A stretch of DNA of 64,000 bases from Xenophilus aerolatus (GCA_030418545.1 QAIB01000010.1:62001-126000), one strand, 5' to 3'. Counted from the first letter of the stretch, positions 51,901-61,194 are shown. Notes: generated from the sequence alone by a model not told the origin. Program-made: numbers and translations.

Positions 51901-54060
51901 ATGGCTCTTCCTCTGCTGGCGCAGTCGCTTCGCGCTGCACGCTCGACCGCTCGCCCCCGCCGTCGAACCCTCCCCCTGATCGCCGCTGCGCCGCTGGCCT
52001 TCGGCCTGCCCGCCTGGGCGGACGATGCCGAGAAGGCCGGGTCGCCGCCCGCGCAAGACACGCTCAACGAAGTGCGCGTCGAGGCTCAGGCCGATGCGGG
52101 CGCAGGCTTCGCGCCCGCCGCGTCGCAGAGCGCGGGCAAGGCGTCGATGCGCCTGCTGGAGACTCCCCAGGCCGTCAGCGTGGTCACGCGCGAGCAGATG
52201 GAATCGCGCCAGATCACGGACTTGCAGCAGGCCCTGCAGACGGTGGCCGGCGTGAGCCCGGTGAACTTCGGGCGGCGCGGCTTCGACGACATCAACATCC
52301 GGGGCTTCCGCTCCACGGAGTCGATCCTGGTCGACGGGCTCGTCCAGGCGCCCGGCATGTGGACGCGGCTGGTGCCCTGGGGCTACGAGCGCTTCGAGGT
52401 GCTCAAGGGCGCCTCGTCCATCCTCTACGGCCAGGTGCAGCCGGGCGGCCTGGTCAACGCCATCAGCAAGCGGCCGAGGGCGGATGCCTTCGGCGAAGTC
52501 AATGCCGCCGCCGGCAGCTTCGGCATGAAGAGCCTGGCCATCGACATCAGCCGGCCGCTGTCCGAGACCGGCCGCAGCGCCGTGCGCCTGAATGCCCTGG
52601 TGTCCGACACCGACGACCCGGTGGACGAGGTGTGGCGCAAGCAGCAATGGATCGCGCCCTCGCTGTCGCTCGACCTCGGCCCGGACACCGACCTCGTGCT
52701 GTTCGCGACCTACGGCAAGGCGCGCTGGATCCGCATGCAGGGCACCAGCCCCTACGGCACGCTGCTGCCCAATCGCAACGGGCCGGTGCGGCGCTCGCTC
52801 TTCACGGGCGACCCGACCTTCGGCCCCTACGACGTGAGCAACACCACCGTGGGCTATGCCTTCGAGCATCGCTTCAACCCCAGGCTCACGCTGCGGCAGA
52901 ACCTGCGCTACGAGTCGCAGGAGGGTGAAGGCCGGATCGTCTCGCTGCAGGCCTTGCAGGCCAACCAGCGCCTGCAGAACCGGCAGGCCACGCTGCAGCA
53001 GTTCGACTACGAAGCGCTGATGACCGACACCTCGGTGCTCAGCGAGTTCGACGCGCTGGGCGTCTCGCACCGCCTGGTCGCCGGCGTCGATGCGCGGCGC
53101 AGCAATGCGCGCCAGGCGAATTACACCTGCCGCATCGGCGCGCTGAACCTGTACGCGCCGGTGTACGGCATGCCGGTGAGTTGCCCGCTTCGGCCGACCA
53201 CCTTCGCACCGACCAAGCTGACGGTGGCCGGGCTCTACCTGCAGGACCAGGTCAGGTTCGGCAACGGCTGGACGGCCCTGCTCGGCCTGCGCCGCGAGTA
53301 CTCGCGCACTGACACCCACGACGAGGTGCGCAACCGGCGTACGCGGCAGAAGGACGATGCCACCACCGGTGCCGCCGGGCTGGTGTACGAGTTCCTCCCG
53401 GGCTGGGCGGCGTACGGCAGCTACAGCGAGTCCTTCCTGCCCGTGAGCGGACAGACCTTTGCGGGCGAACTCTTCAGGCCCGAGACCGGCAAGCAGTGGG
53501 AAGCGGGACTCAAGTACGAGCGCCCCGGCGGCGGACTCACCGCCTCGGCGGCGCTGTACGACCTCAAGCGCCGCAACGTCACCACCTCCGACCCGGTCAA
53601 TGCCGGCTACTCGGTGCAGACGGGCGAGCAGCGTGCGCGCGGGCTGGAACTGGAAGCCGCCGCGGACCTGTCCAGCGGCGTCAAGCTCACCGCGGCCTAC
53701 ACCTACATCGACACCGAGGTCACGCGCGACAACGACCAGAGCCTGGTCGGCAAGGCGCTGAACCTCACGCCGCGGCACACGGCCTCGCTGTGGGCCACCT
53801 GGCGTCTGCCTGCGTACAAGCGCGTCACGGTGGGGGTGGGCGGGCGCTTCGTGAGCCGCCAGGTCGGCTCGCTGCCCTTCTCGCTGCCCGGGTACGCCGT
53901 CATGGACGCGTCGGTGTCGTACCAGGCCGACCGCTGGCGCCTGACGGCGGGCGTGAAGAACATCTTCGACAGGAAGTACTACGACGGCGCGGTCAATGCG
54001 AACGTGGTGTCGCCGGCGCTGCCGCGCAACTTCATGGTCAGTGCCAGCTACTACTTCTGA
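51901..54060 (+). CDS. TonB-dependent siderophore receptor
   Basis: This 719-residue outer-membrane receptor has a signal peptide ending near AWADD, a TonB box region (LNEVRVEAQ) and a plug with SMRLLETPQAVSVVTREQMESRQI, GVSPVNFGRRGFDDINIRGFRS and EVLKGASSILYGQVQPGGLVNAISKRP, which is the classic siderophore-receptor pattern (FpvA/FhuE-like). The C-terminus RNFMVSASYYF ends in Phe as required. Two cysteines in a barrel loop (YTCRIG and VSCPL) may form a disulfide. It heads a unit with a PepSY gene and a small membrane gene. Confidence 0.92.
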   Translation: MALPLLAQSLRAARSTARPRRRTLPLIAAAPLAFGLPAWADDAEKAGSPPAQDTLNEVRVEAQADAGAGFAPAASQSAGKASMRLLETPQAVSVVTREQMESRQITDLQQALQTVAGVSPVNFGRRGFDDINIRGFRSTESILVDGLVQAPGMWTRLVPWGYERFEVLKGASSILYGQVQPGGLVNAISKRPRADAFGEVNAAAGSFGMKSLAIDISRPLSETGRSAVRLNALVSDTDDPVDEVWRKQQWIAPSLSLDLGPDTDLVLFATYGKARWIRMQGTSPYGTLLPNRNGPVRRSLFTGDPTFGPYDVSNTTVGYAFEHRFNPRLTLRQNLRYESQEGEGRIVSLQALQANQRLQNRQATLQQFDYEALMTDTSVLSEFDALGVSHRLVAGVDARRSNARQANYTCRIGALNLYAPVYGMPVSCPLRPTTFAPTKLTVAGLYLQDQVRFGNGWTALLGLRREYSRTDTHDEVRNRRTRQKDDATTGAAGLVYEFLPGWAAYGSYSESFLPVSGQTFAGELFRPETGKQWEAGLKYERPGGGLTASAALYDLKRRNVTTSDPVNAGYSVQTGEQRARGLELEAAADLSSGVKLTAAYTYIDTEVTRDNDQSLVGKALNLTPRHTASLWATWRLPAYKRVTVGVGGRFVSRQVGSLPFSLPGYAVMDASVSYQADRWRLTAGVKNIFDRKYYDGAVNANVVSPALPRNFMVSASYYF

Positions 54061-54081
54061 CGCGGGCGGGACTGCACGGCC

Positions 54082-55962
54082 ATGAGTTCGCAGCGCACGC
54101 TGAACATGTTGTTCACCATCCACTCCTGGGCAGGGGTCGTGACGGGGCTGCTGCTCTTCGTGGTGTGCTTCTCCGGCGCCGTCGTGGTGTTCAAGAACGA
54201 GATCGACCGTTGGGCCAATCCCAGCCTGGCCGCGTTGCCGCGCGCGCAGGTGCCGCTGTCGCTCGACACCCTGCTGCACACCGTGCAGGACGCGTACCCA
54301 CGCGCCCAGGTGGAAGCCATCGCGTTGCCCGACGCGGTCACACCCAGCCACTTCGTCTACCTGCGCGAGTCGGGCGCCGCAGGGGCGCCGCCGGAGCGCT
54401 TCAAGGTGGCGGTGCGTTCGGACGACGGCCGCGTGGTCGGCCCCGTCGACAGCCAGTTCGGACAGTTCCTGCGCATGCTGCACGTGTTCCTGTTCGTCGG
54501 GCCGCGCTGGATCGTGGGCTTCCTCGGCGTCGCCATGCTGGTGCTGATCGCCACCGGCTTCGTCATCCATCGGAAGATCCTGGCCGAACTCTTCACCCTG
54601 CGCTGGGGGCGCAGCCTGCGGGTGGTGATGTCCGACCTGCACAAGGCGGCAGGGATCTGGGGGCTTGGCTTTCACATCCTCATCGCGGCGACGGGGGCCT
54701 GGCTGGGGCTGGCGCCGGTGTTCGAACGGGCCGCGCAATCGATCCAGGCGCGGCCGGCCCAGGGCACCAGGAAAGCGCCGGCCGGCGCGGCTACGATGCG
54801 TTCGCTGGACGAGTTGCGCGCCACGGCGGTCGCCGCAGTGCCGGGCTTCGAGCCGCGACGCCTGGCTCTGCAGCGTTGGGGCCGTGCCGACGCGCAGGTG
54901 ATCTTCGGCGGCGAACTGGCCGGGCACCTGGCAAGCACCGCGCGCGTGACGCTCGATGGGGCCACCGGCCAGGTGCGCCAGGCGCTCGATCCGCGCCGGG
55001 CCGGCCTGCTGACGCAGATCGACGCCTTGATGGAGCCCCTGCACTTCGGCGACTTCGGCGGCCTGCCGCTCAAGTGGCTGTACTTCCTGCTGGGACTCAC
55101 GCCCGCCTTCCTGTCGCTGTCGGGCACGCTGATCTGGCTGGACGGCCGGCGCCAGCGTGCGGGAGCCGGCGCGCGCATCACGGCACCGGGCGAAACGCCG
55201 ATGTCGCCTGAGACCTCCGCATCTTCGGCCGAGCGCCTGCTGCTGGCCCTGCACGCGGCCTTGCCGGCGACGCTGCTGTGCATGGGGGTGGTGCACCTGC
55301 TGCCGCCGCCGGGGCTGGCGCCGCTGGCCCTGCGGCCCGCCTGGTCGACCTGGATGACGCTCGCCGTGTGGCTGGGCCTGTCGATGCTGATCGCCGGGCT
55401 GCACCGGCGGATGGGCCTGTGGCGGGCGGCATTGCGCGGCACGGCGGTCGCGTGTGGCCTGGCCGGTGCGGCGGGCGTGGCCTTGCGCACGGCGCAGGGC
55501 ATCGCGTTCGCGCTGGCCCTGGGTGCGCTGGCCGCGGCCTGCCTGTGGCTGGCCGCGAACGTCGGTGCCCACCGGGTGCGCGCCCATCCGCGCCAGCGCG
55601 GTGATGGGGCCAGGCGCGTGCCGTCGCACGGTTGGCGCCGTTTCGGCGCCGCCTGGCCGTTCTGGACAACCGGGGTGTTTTGGCTGGTCTCGTTCTACTG
55701 CGCGCACGTGCTGGCACGCGAGCCGCAGCGCGGCCTGGGCATGTGGGGGATGCTGGTGGCCTTCTTCCTGCTGCTGCCGGCCGCCACGCTGGCGCCCTGG
55801 CTGCATCGCACCTCGGTCGGCCTGGCGTCGGTGGCCGCGGCCCTGCTGGGTTGGTTGGCCCTGCGCAGCGGCGCTGCACTGCCCCTGGCCGGCATGCTGC
55901 TGTCCGTGGCGTTGGGCGTGCACGCCTGGCGTGGGCGGCCTGCACGGGGCGTTGGGCAATGA
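54082..55962 (+). CDS. PepSY-domain membrane protein (siderophore-associated)
   Basis: This 626-residue multi-helix inner-membrane protein belongs to the PepSY-TM group. LFTIHSWAGVVTGLLLFVVCFSGAVVVFKNEIDRWANP is the standard opening, a periplasmic PepSY-like segment follows, and LRVVMSDLHKAAGIWGLGFHILIAATGAW is the second conserved helix pair with histidines. Such proteins are often next to siderophore receptors and may reduce ferric-siderophores using membrane heme or flavin. The C-terminal 200 residues are a further set of helices. It overlaps the next gene by 4 bp. Confidence 0.87.
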   Translation: MSSQRTLNMLFTIHSWAGVVTGLLLFVVCFSGAVVVFKNEIDRWANPSLAALPRAQVPLSLDTLLHTVQDAYPRAQVEAIALPDAVTPSHFVYLRESGAAGAPPERFKVAVRSDDGRVVGPVDSQFGQFLRMLHVFLFVGPRWIVGFLGVAMLVLIATGFVIHRKILAELFTLRWGRSLRVVMSDLHKAAGIWGLGFHILIAATGAWLGLAPVFERAAQSIQARPAQGTRKAPAGAATMRSLDELRATAVAAVPGFEPRRLALQRWGRADAQVIFGGELAGHLASTARVTLDGATGQVRQALDPRRAGLLTQIDALMEPLHFGDFGGLPLKWLYFLLGLTPAFLSLSGTLIWLDGRRQRAGAGARITAPGETPMSPETSASSAERLLLALHAALPATLLCMGVVHLLPPPGLAPLALRPAWSTWMTLAVWLGLSMLIAGLHRRMGLWRAALRGTAVACGLAGAAGVALRTAQGIAFALALGALAAACLWLAANVGAHRVRAHPRQRGDGARRVPSHGWRRFGAAWPFWTTGVFWLVSFYCAHVLAREPQRGLGMWGMLVAFFLLLPAATLAPWLHRTSVGLASVAAALLGWLALRSGAALPLAGMLLSVALGVHAWRGRPARGVGQ

Positions 55963-56318
55963 ATGGGCTGGTGGCGCTGCTCATCGCCTGGGCCAGCCTG
56001 GCGGGCTGCGCGAGCTGGGCGTGGGCCAGCGACACGCGCGCCCTGGGCGTGCCGCGTTTCGGGCGCCGCAGCGCCTGGGGCCGGGTGGCTGGGCTGGTCG
56101 TCCTGCAAGGCGGACTTGCCGTGTCGGTCCTGGGCTGGGCCGGCGGCCTCGCGCTCGTCGGCGGCGCCTGGATGCTGCTGGGCGGGCTCTACGTGGCCGC
56201 GCTCAACGGCTGGCCGGAAGCCACGCAGCGGTGGGCGTGGCGAACCGGATGGGCCGCGCTGGCCCTGGCGGCCTGCAGTGTGGCGATCGAGCGGTTGATC
56301 TGGGAATGGCGCGCATAA
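55959..56318 (+). CDS. Small membrane protein of the iron locus (DUF3325-like)
   Basis: This 119-residue protein has three to four hydrophobic helices (LVALLIAWASLAGCASWAWA, WGRVAGLVVLQGGLAVSVLGWAGGLAL, WAALALAACSVAIERLIW). Length, helices and the position after a PepSY protein fit the DUF3325 family that accompanies siderophore receptors; the family call is tentative. It overlaps the PepSY stop (ATGA) and ends 12 bp before oxyR. Confidence 0.65.
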   Translation: MNGLVALLIAWASLAGCASWAWASDTRALGVPRFGRRSAWGRVAGLVVLQGGLAVSVLGWAGGLALVGGAWMLLGGLYVAALNGWPEATQRWAWRTGWAALALAACSVAIERLIWEWRA

Positions 56319-56332
56319 TAGTCGCAAGCTAT
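56318..56332. promoter_or_regulatory. OxyR-type ATAG-N7-CTAT site over the oxyR start
   Basis: ATAG (56318-56321) and CTAT (56329-56332) are separated by seven bases, the half of the E. coli OxyR motif. The CTAT shares bases with the oxyR ATG at 56331. A CATAAT at 56314-56319 could be a -10 box, placing the transcript start next to the start codon. The site fits negative autoregulation. Confidence 0.6.
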
Positions 56333-57308
56333 GACCCTGACCGAACTCAAATACATCGTGGCGGTCGCGCGCGAGCGCCATTTCGGCAAGGCGGCCGAGG
56401 CCTGCTACGTCTCTCAGCCCACGCTGTCGGTGGCGATCAAGAAGCTCGAGGACGAGCTGGAGGTCAAGCTCTTCGAGCGCAGCGCCGGCGAGGTCGCCGT
56501 CACGCCGCTGGGCGAGCAGATCGTGCAGCAGGCGCAGACGGTGCTCGACCAGGCGGCCAGCATCAAGGAGATCGCCAAGCGCGGCAAGGATCCGCTGGCC
56601 GGCCCGCTGAATCTGGGCGTGATCTACACCATCGGCCCCTACCTGCTGCCCGACCTGGTGCGCCAGAACATCGCGCGCACGCCGCAGATGCCGCTGATGC
56701 TGCAGGAGAACTTCACCGCCCGCCTGCTGGAGATGCTGCGCTCGGGCGAGATCGACTGCGCCATCATGGCCGAGCCCTTCCCCGACACGGGCCTCGCGAT
56801 CGCGGCGCTGTACGACGAGCCCTTTTTAGCGGCGGTGCCGGCCTCGCACCCGCTGGCCGAGCGCGAATCGCTCACCTCCGACGAGCTCAAGAACGAGACC
56901 ATGCTGCTGCTGGGCACGGGCCACTGCTTCCGCGACCACGTGCTCGAGGTGTGCCCCGAGTTCGCACGTTTCTCGAGCAACGCCGAAGGCATCCGCAAGA
57001 GCTTCGAGGGTTCGTCGCTCGAGACCATCAAGCACATGGTGGCCGCGGGCATGGGCGTGACGCTGGTGCCGCGCCTGTCGGTGCCGGCCGATGCGCTCAA
57101 GCCGCGCGAGGGCAAGGGCAAGGGGCGCGCCAGGGAGCTCGAGCCCATCGTGCGATACATCCCCATTCGCGACGGCCAGGGCGGCGAGCCGCCCACGCGC
57201 CGCGTGGTGCTGGCGTGGCGCCGCAGCTTCACCCGCTACGAGGCGATCGCGGCGCTGCGCAACGCGATCTATGCCTGCGAGCTGCCGGGTGTGAAGCGGC
57301 TGTCATGA
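56331..57308 (+). CDS. oxyR: Hydrogen peroxide sensor OxyR
   Basis: This 325-residue LysR-type regulator senses peroxide through a disulfide between Cys199 and Cys208, present at exactly the E. coli positions (TGHCFRDHVLEVCPE). The N-terminal HTH is LKYIVAVARERHFGKAAEACYVSQPTLSVAIKKLEDEL. A basic insert near residues 260-280 (REGKGKGRARELEP) is extra to the E. coli protein. No ribosome site is evident and the transcript may be nearly leaderless. dps follows on the same strand after 139 bp. Confidence 0.93.
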   Translation: MTLTELKYIVAVARERHFGKAAEACYVSQPTLSVAIKKLEDELEVKLFERSAGEVAVTPLGEQIVQQAQTVLDQAASIKEIAKRGKDPLAGPLNLGVIYTIGPYLLPDLVRQNIARTPQMPLMLQENFTARLLEMLRSGEIDCAIMAEPFPDTGLAIAALYDEPFLAAVPASHPLAERESLTSDELKNETMLLLGTGHCFRDHVLEVCPEFARFSSNAEGIRKSFEGSSLETIKHMVAAGMGVTLVPRLSVPADALKPREGKGKGRARELEPIVRYIPIRDGQGGEPPTRRVVLAWRRSFTRYEAIAALRNAIYACELPGVKRLS

Positions 57309-57369
57309 CGCGCTGCCAACTTGCGGCACGCACCTACGCGCCGCGTCATCGGCAGGGCGCATCGCCGCG

Positions 57370-57412
57370 ATAGAGTCCGGCTGTTGCGAAGCGTCAGCCC
57401 CGCTCATAGAGT
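57370..57412 (+). promoter_or_regulatory. Candidate dps promoter with OxyR-like half-site
   Basis: TTGCGA (57384-57389) and TAGAGT (57407-57412) are 17 bases apart, a fair sigma-70 match. Just upstream is ATAG-N7-CTGT (57370-57384), one mismatch from the OxyR half-site. A direct repeat ATAGAGTC occurs at 57370 and 57406. These suggest peroxide-responsive dps transcription. Confidence 0.45.
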
Positions 57413-57447
57413 CAAGACTTTCCGATCGAACCGCAAGAGGAGCCGAC

Positions 57448-58053
57448 ATGGCGAAGAACCCCAAGGACATCAAGAAGAACAACAAGGCCGCGATCGCCGA
57501 AGCGCCGGCCGCAGCCAAGGGCACCGTGCCCGCCAAGGGCGGTGAGCGCGTGGCGCCCGAATCGGGCAGCCGCAGCGCGCCGATCATCAACATCGGCATC
57601 GACCGCCAGGACCGCGCCGCCATCGCCGAGGGCCTGTCGCGCGTGCTGGCCGACACGTACACGCTTTATCTCACCACGCACAACTTCCACTGGAACGTCA
57701 CCGGCCCGCACTTCAACTCGCTGCACGCCATGTTCATGGCGCAGTACACCGAGCTGTGGAACGCGACCGATGTGATCGCCGAGCGCATCCGCGCCCTGGG
57801 CCACTACGCGCCGGGCTCGTACGCCGAGTTCAGCAAGATCGCCACCGTGCCCGACGTGCCGCAGCAGCCGCCCAAGGCCATGGAGATGGTGCGCATCCTG
57901 GTCAAGGGCCACGAGACCGTGTCGCGCATCGCACGCGAATTCATCCCGGTGGCCGAGGAAGCCGGCGACGACCCGACGGCCGACATGCTGACGGCGCGCT
58001 GCACGGTGCATGACCAGACCGCCTGGATGCTGCGCTCGCTGCTCGAGGAATGA
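57448..58053 (+). CDS. dps: Dps family DNA-protection ferritin
   Basis: This 201-residue dodecameric mini-ferritin oxidises iron with peroxide and protects DNA. The ferroxidase ligands are in [19 protein letters not shown] and [14 protein letters not shown], and the [21 protein letters not shown] helix follows. The lysine-rich N-terminus ([23 protein letters not shown]) is a likely DNA-binding tail, longer than in E. coli. AGAGGAG precedes the ATG. Its position after oxyR fits peroxide control. Confidence 0.93.
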   Translation: MAKNPKDIKKNNKAAIAEAPAAAKGTVPAKGGERVAPESGSRSAPIINIGIDRQDRAAIAEGLSRVLADTYTLYLTTHNFHWNVTGPHFNSLHAMFMAQYTELWNATDVIAERIRALGHYAPGSYAEFSKIATVPDVPQQPPKAMEMVRILVKGHETVSRIAREFIPVAEEAGDDPTADMLTARCTVHDQTAWMLRSLLEE

Positions 58054-58060
58054 CGCTCCG

Positions 58061-58948
58061 GTGAGCACCGACGCGCTCCAGCCGCCCGCCCCGCGCGGGC
58101 GGTTTGCCATCTACCTGGACCTGATCCGATGGAACCGGCCCGCCGGCTGGCTGCTGCTGCTGTGGCCCTCGCTGAGTGCGCTGTGGTTCGCGGCCCGGGG
58201 CTTCCCGGGCTGGCATCTGGTGGTGGTGTTCGTGCTGGGCACCATCCTCATGCGCAGCGCGGGCTGCTGCGTCAACGACGTGGCCGACCGCGACTTCGAC
58301 CGCCACGTCAAGCGCACGGCCAGGCGCCCCGTGACCACCGGCGAGGTGTCGGTGAAGGAGGCACTGGCCCTCGGCGCCGTGCTGGCGCTGGCCGCCTTCG
58401 GCCTGGTGCTCACGACCAACGGCCCGACCATCCTGTGGTCCTTCGCGGCGCTGGCCGTGGCCCTGGTGTATCCCTATGCCAAGCGCATCGTCTCGGTGCC
58501 GCAGGCGGTGCTGGGCGTGGCCTTCAGCTTCGGCATCCCGATGGCCTTCTCGGCCGTGACGGGCGAGGTGCCCTGGCTGGCGTGGTGGCTGCTGGCCGGC
58601 AACCTGTTCTGGGTCCTGGCCTACGACACCGAGTACGCCATGGTCGACCGCGACGACGACCTGAGGATCGGCATGAAGACCTCGGCCATCACCTTCGGCC
58701 GCTTCGACGTCGCCGCCGTGATGACGAGCTACGCGCTGTTCATCGCGATGTGGGGCTGGGCGGGCGCGCGGCTGGGCCTCGGGCCGCTGTTTTACGCCGG
58801 GCTCGCGGCGGCGGCGGCGCAGGCGCTGTGGCACTGGACCTTGATCCGCCGGCGCACGCGCGAGGGCTGCTTCACCGCCTTCCGGCTCAACCACTGGGTG
58901 GGCTTTGCGGTGTTCGCAGGGGTGGTGGCCGACGCGCTGCTGCGTTGA
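58061..58948 (+). CDS. ubiA: 4-hydroxybenzoate octaprenyltransferase
   Basis: This 295-residue membrane prenyltransferase attaches the polyprenyl chain to 4-hydroxybenzoate in ubiquinone synthesis. The two Asp motifs are complete: [19 protein letters not shown] near 73-91 and [21 protein letters not shown] near 186-206. Around eight helices are seen. The start is GTG at 58061, 7 bp after the dps stop, so the two may be transcribed together. It converges with proC. Confidence 0.95.
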   Translation: MSTDALQPPAPRGRFAIYLDLIRWNRPAGWLLLLWPSLSALWFAARGFPGWHLVVVFVLGTILMRSAGCCVNDVADRDFDRHVKRTARRPVTTGEVSVKEALALGAVLALAAFGLVLTTNGPTILWSFAALAVALVYPYAKRIVSVPQAVLGVAFSFGIPMAFSAVTGEVPWLAWWLLAGNLFWVLAYDTEYAMVDRDDDLRIGMKTSAITFGRFDVAAVMTSYALFIAMWGWAGARLGLGPLFYAGLAAAAAQALWHWTLIRRRTREGCFTAFRLNHWVGFAVFAGVVADALLR

Positions 58949-58984
58949 GGCGCGCGCCATCTGCCAACCCCAGGCTCGGCGATT

Positions 58985-59041
58985 CTCAAGAGAAAAGTGC
59001 CTGTGACGCCCGTCCGGCGGGCGTTGGATGCTCCTGAAATG
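58985..59041. repeat. Repeat with CGCCCGtccgGCGGGCG palindrome
   Basis: It fills the gap between convergent ubiA and proC. The palindrome ACGCCCGTCCGGCGGGCGT could form a hairpin for either strand. It is related to family A through its palindrome, but the flanks (GAGAAAAGTGCCTGTG and GGATGCTCCTGAAATGAG) differ. Confidence 0.5.
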
Positions 59042-59054
59042 AGAGCAAACCGGA

Positions 59055-59891
59055 TCAGGCCGTGCGGCCGAATTCGGCCGCCAGCTCGCCCGCGCGGCGC
59101 TGCGCGGCGTGGATCGCGGCGCGGATGCTGTCCTGCACGCCGGCCGCCTGCATCGAGGTGATCGCCGCGTGCGTGGTGCCGCCCTTGGAGGTGACGCGTT
59201 CGCGCAGCACGGTCGGCGACTCGGTCGAGGCCGCCGCCAGCGCCGAGGCGCCGGTGAAGGTCCCCACGGCCAGCCGGTGGGCCTGCTCGGGCGTCAGGCC
59301 CATCTCCACGCCGGCCGCGGCCATCGCTTCGAGGAAGAAGAACACATAGGCCGGCCCCGATCCCGACAGGGCCGTCACGGCGTCGAGCGCGCTCTCGGGC
59401 TCCACCCACAGCAGCTGGCCGGTGGGCGCGAGCAGCTGCTCCACCTGGGCGCGGCCCGCCGCATCGACCGCGGCGCGCGCGAACAGGCCCGTCATGCCCT
59501 GGCCGACCAGCGCCGGCGTGTTGGGCATGGCGCGCACGACACGCTCGGTGCCCAGCCAGGCGGCGATGCTCTGCGAGGGAATACCGGCCGCCACGCTCAG
59601 GTGCAGCGCCTCGCCGGTGAAGGGGCGCACGGGCGCCGTCGCCTCGGCGAAGGCCTGCGGCTTTACCGCCCATACGACGAGCCCGCAGCGCGCCAGCGCC
59701 GGGCCGGCTTCGGCCGCGGCCGCGATGCCGAAGTCGCGCGCCAGCCGCTCGCGGGCCTCGGCCCAGGGCTCGACCACCTCGAAGTGCGCGGCCGGCAGGC
59801 CCGCCTTGCGCAGGCCGCCGAGGATGGCGCTGGCCATGTTGCCGCCGCCAACGAAGGCGACGGGCGGGAGGGAGTCGAAGGAAGCGGTCAT
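59055..59891 (-). CDS. proC: Pyrroline-5-carboxylate reductase
   Basis: This 278-residue NAD(P)H-dependent enzyme makes the last step of proline synthesis. The Rossmann motif VAFVGGGNMASAILGGL is at about 12-28. The C-terminal helical dimerisation domain carries ALSGSGPAYVFFFLEAMAAAGVEMGL, VTSKGGTTHAAI and the family end RAAIHAAQRRAGEL. Length is normal. Its start overlaps the stop of the phytase-like gene (ATGA). The arginase at the other end of the window supplies ornithine, a possible indirect proline precursor. Confidence 0.94.
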   Translation of the reverse strand: MTASFDSLPPVAFVGGGNMASAILGGLRKAGLPAAHFEVVEPWAEARERLARDFGIAAAAEAGPALARCGLVVWAVKPQAFAEATAPVRPFTGEALHLSVAAGIPSQSIAAWLGTERVVRAMPNTPALVGQGMTGLFARAAVDAAGRAQVEQLLAPTGQLLWVEPESALDAVTALSGSGPAYVFFFLEAMAAAGVEMGLTPEQAHRLAVGTFTGASALAAASTESPTVLRERVTSKGGTTHAAITSMQAAGVQDSIRAAIHAAQRRAGELAAEFGRTA

Positions 59892-61051
59892 GTGCTCAGG
59901 TCCTTGAAGGCAAAGGCGGCAAACTGGGTGATCTGCAGCGGATTGAAGTTGTCGTCGCTCACCACCGCCAGCAGGCGGCGGCCGTCAGGCAAGGACGGGC
60001 CCCAGCACATGCCCTCGCTGTTGTCCAGGCGCGCGAGACCCAGCGTGGCGAAGTCGGCGACCAGGGTCTTGGGGGCGGGGCGGTGGTTGCCGAGGCGCAG
60101 CGCGGGGACGGCCAGCGTGTCGCTCGCCTCGCGCGTGTCGATCGCGTACAGACGCAGCGAGTTGCCGCGGCCGGCCGCGTAGGCTCGCTCGAGCACCAGC
60201 ATCCGATGGGCGTCGAGCATGAGGATCTCGCTCACCCCGTTGTCGGCATAGGTGCCGGGCACCAGCGGCCGCAGCGGGATGGCGTCGGGCACGTAGGCGA
60301 TCTGCCGCACGGCGGTGCCGCGGGCGAGGTCGACGCAGGTGAAGCGGCAGGGGCCGCCGGGCGCCTCGAGCGTGGGGCTGGGGCCGTCCTCGATCAGGGC
60401 GTTCTCCATCGCGACCCAGGCCTGGCGGGCGTCGGGCGTGAGCGCCAGGCCCTCGAAGCTGAGGTTGTCGCGCGGGCCGCGGCGCCCGGCCGCGTCGGCG
60501 TCGAACATCGCCGGCAACCGGAAGGCTCGCAGCAGGCGGCCGTCGCGGCTGCTTTCATACAGCGCGGGGCCGAAGCCGCGCGGCACGTCGCCCTCGCTGG
60601 TCCACAGCAGGGTGTCGGTGTCGGGCCGCAGGCGCAGCGCCTCGGGGTCGGGCACGGGCACGCCGGCGAGCGCACGCGCGCGCGGCGGCCAGGGCTGGCC
60701 GTCGGCCTGCAGCAGCGTCTGCGCGCGCAGCGGCACTGGCGCCGAACCGTCCGCCGGGCGGTCCCAGCGTGCGGCGTAATAGCGGGCCGGCGCCTTGTCC
60801 GAGCGGTCGTCGCTCAGCAGCAGGTATTCACCCCGCCGGCTGTCGTAATCGACGCCCGAGAGCCCGCCGGCCGGGGTGCCGCCCACGTCCAGCCCGTGCG
60901 CCCAGCGCGCCTCGGCAATACGGTCCAGAGCGCCGCCGCCCGGTGCGGCCGCCGGACGGCGCGGGCCGCATCCGACGAGGGCGAGCGCGCCCAGGCCCTG
61001 CAGCAGGGCGCGGCGGGTGGCATCGGGAGACGGGGCTGCGGAGGGGCGCAT
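59888..61051 (-). CDS. Esterase-like phytase family protein (lipoprotein)
   Basis: This 387-residue protein has an N-terminal signal with a lipobox-like LVGCGP (Cys about 28) after an Arg-Arg pair (ATRRALLQGLGALAL), possibly Tat-type. The main part is the esterase-like/phytase-like propeller family: GGLSGVDYDSRRGEYLLLSDDRSDKAPARYY, PDPEALRLRPDTDTLLWTSEGD, DNLSFEGLALTPDARQAWVAMENAL, and DNSEGMCWGPSLPDGRRLLAVVSDDNFNPLQ, with many acidic residues for calcium. Exact reaction unknown. It is coupled to proC and divergent from rplN. Confidence 0.82.
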   Translation of the reverse strand: MRPSAAPSPDATRRALLQGLGALALVGCGPRRPAAAPGGGALDRIAEARWAHGLDVGGTPAGGLSGVDYDSRRGEYLLLSDDRSDKAPARYYAARWDRPADGSAPVPLRAQTLLQADGQPWPPRARALAGVPVPDPEALRLRPDTDTLLWTSEGDVPRGFGPALYESSRDGRLLRAFRLPAMFDADAAGRRGPRDNLSFEGLALTPDARQAWVAMENALIEDGPSPTLEAPGGPCRFTCVDLARGTAVRQIAYVPDAIPLRPLVPGTYADNGVSEILMLDAHRMLVLERAYAAGRGNSLRLYAIDTREASDTLAVPALRLGNHRPAPKTLVADFATLGLARLDNSEGMCWGPSLPDGRRLLAVVSDDNFNPLQITQFAAFAFKDLST

Positions 61052-61165
61052 GGCGCGGAGTCTAGGCGGGCTGACCGGGTCTGCCGGCTGGCCGGCGCAT
61101 CGGCGGCGCGGCCGCCTCGCACGTCGCCGATTTGCTGCGCTGGCGAAAAACTGGGCAGAAGGTGT

Positions 61166-61194
61166 TTGACAACAGACCCGCCGGATGCCACAAT
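61166..61194 (+). promoter_or_regulatory. Promoter of the rplN operon
   Basis: A perfect -35 TTGACA (61166-61171) and -10 CACAAT (61189-61194) are separated by 17 bases. Transcription would start near 61201, giving a leader of about 145 bases. The leader opens with a CGCTTT-CAA-AAAGCG hairpin. Confidence 0.8.

Noticed and set aside
51697-55959. A 1420-codon open frame on the minus strand
   Set aside because: It is antisense to the siderophore receptor and PepSY genes and reads as His/Arg/Gln-rich nonsense, a normal shadow in high-GC DNA.
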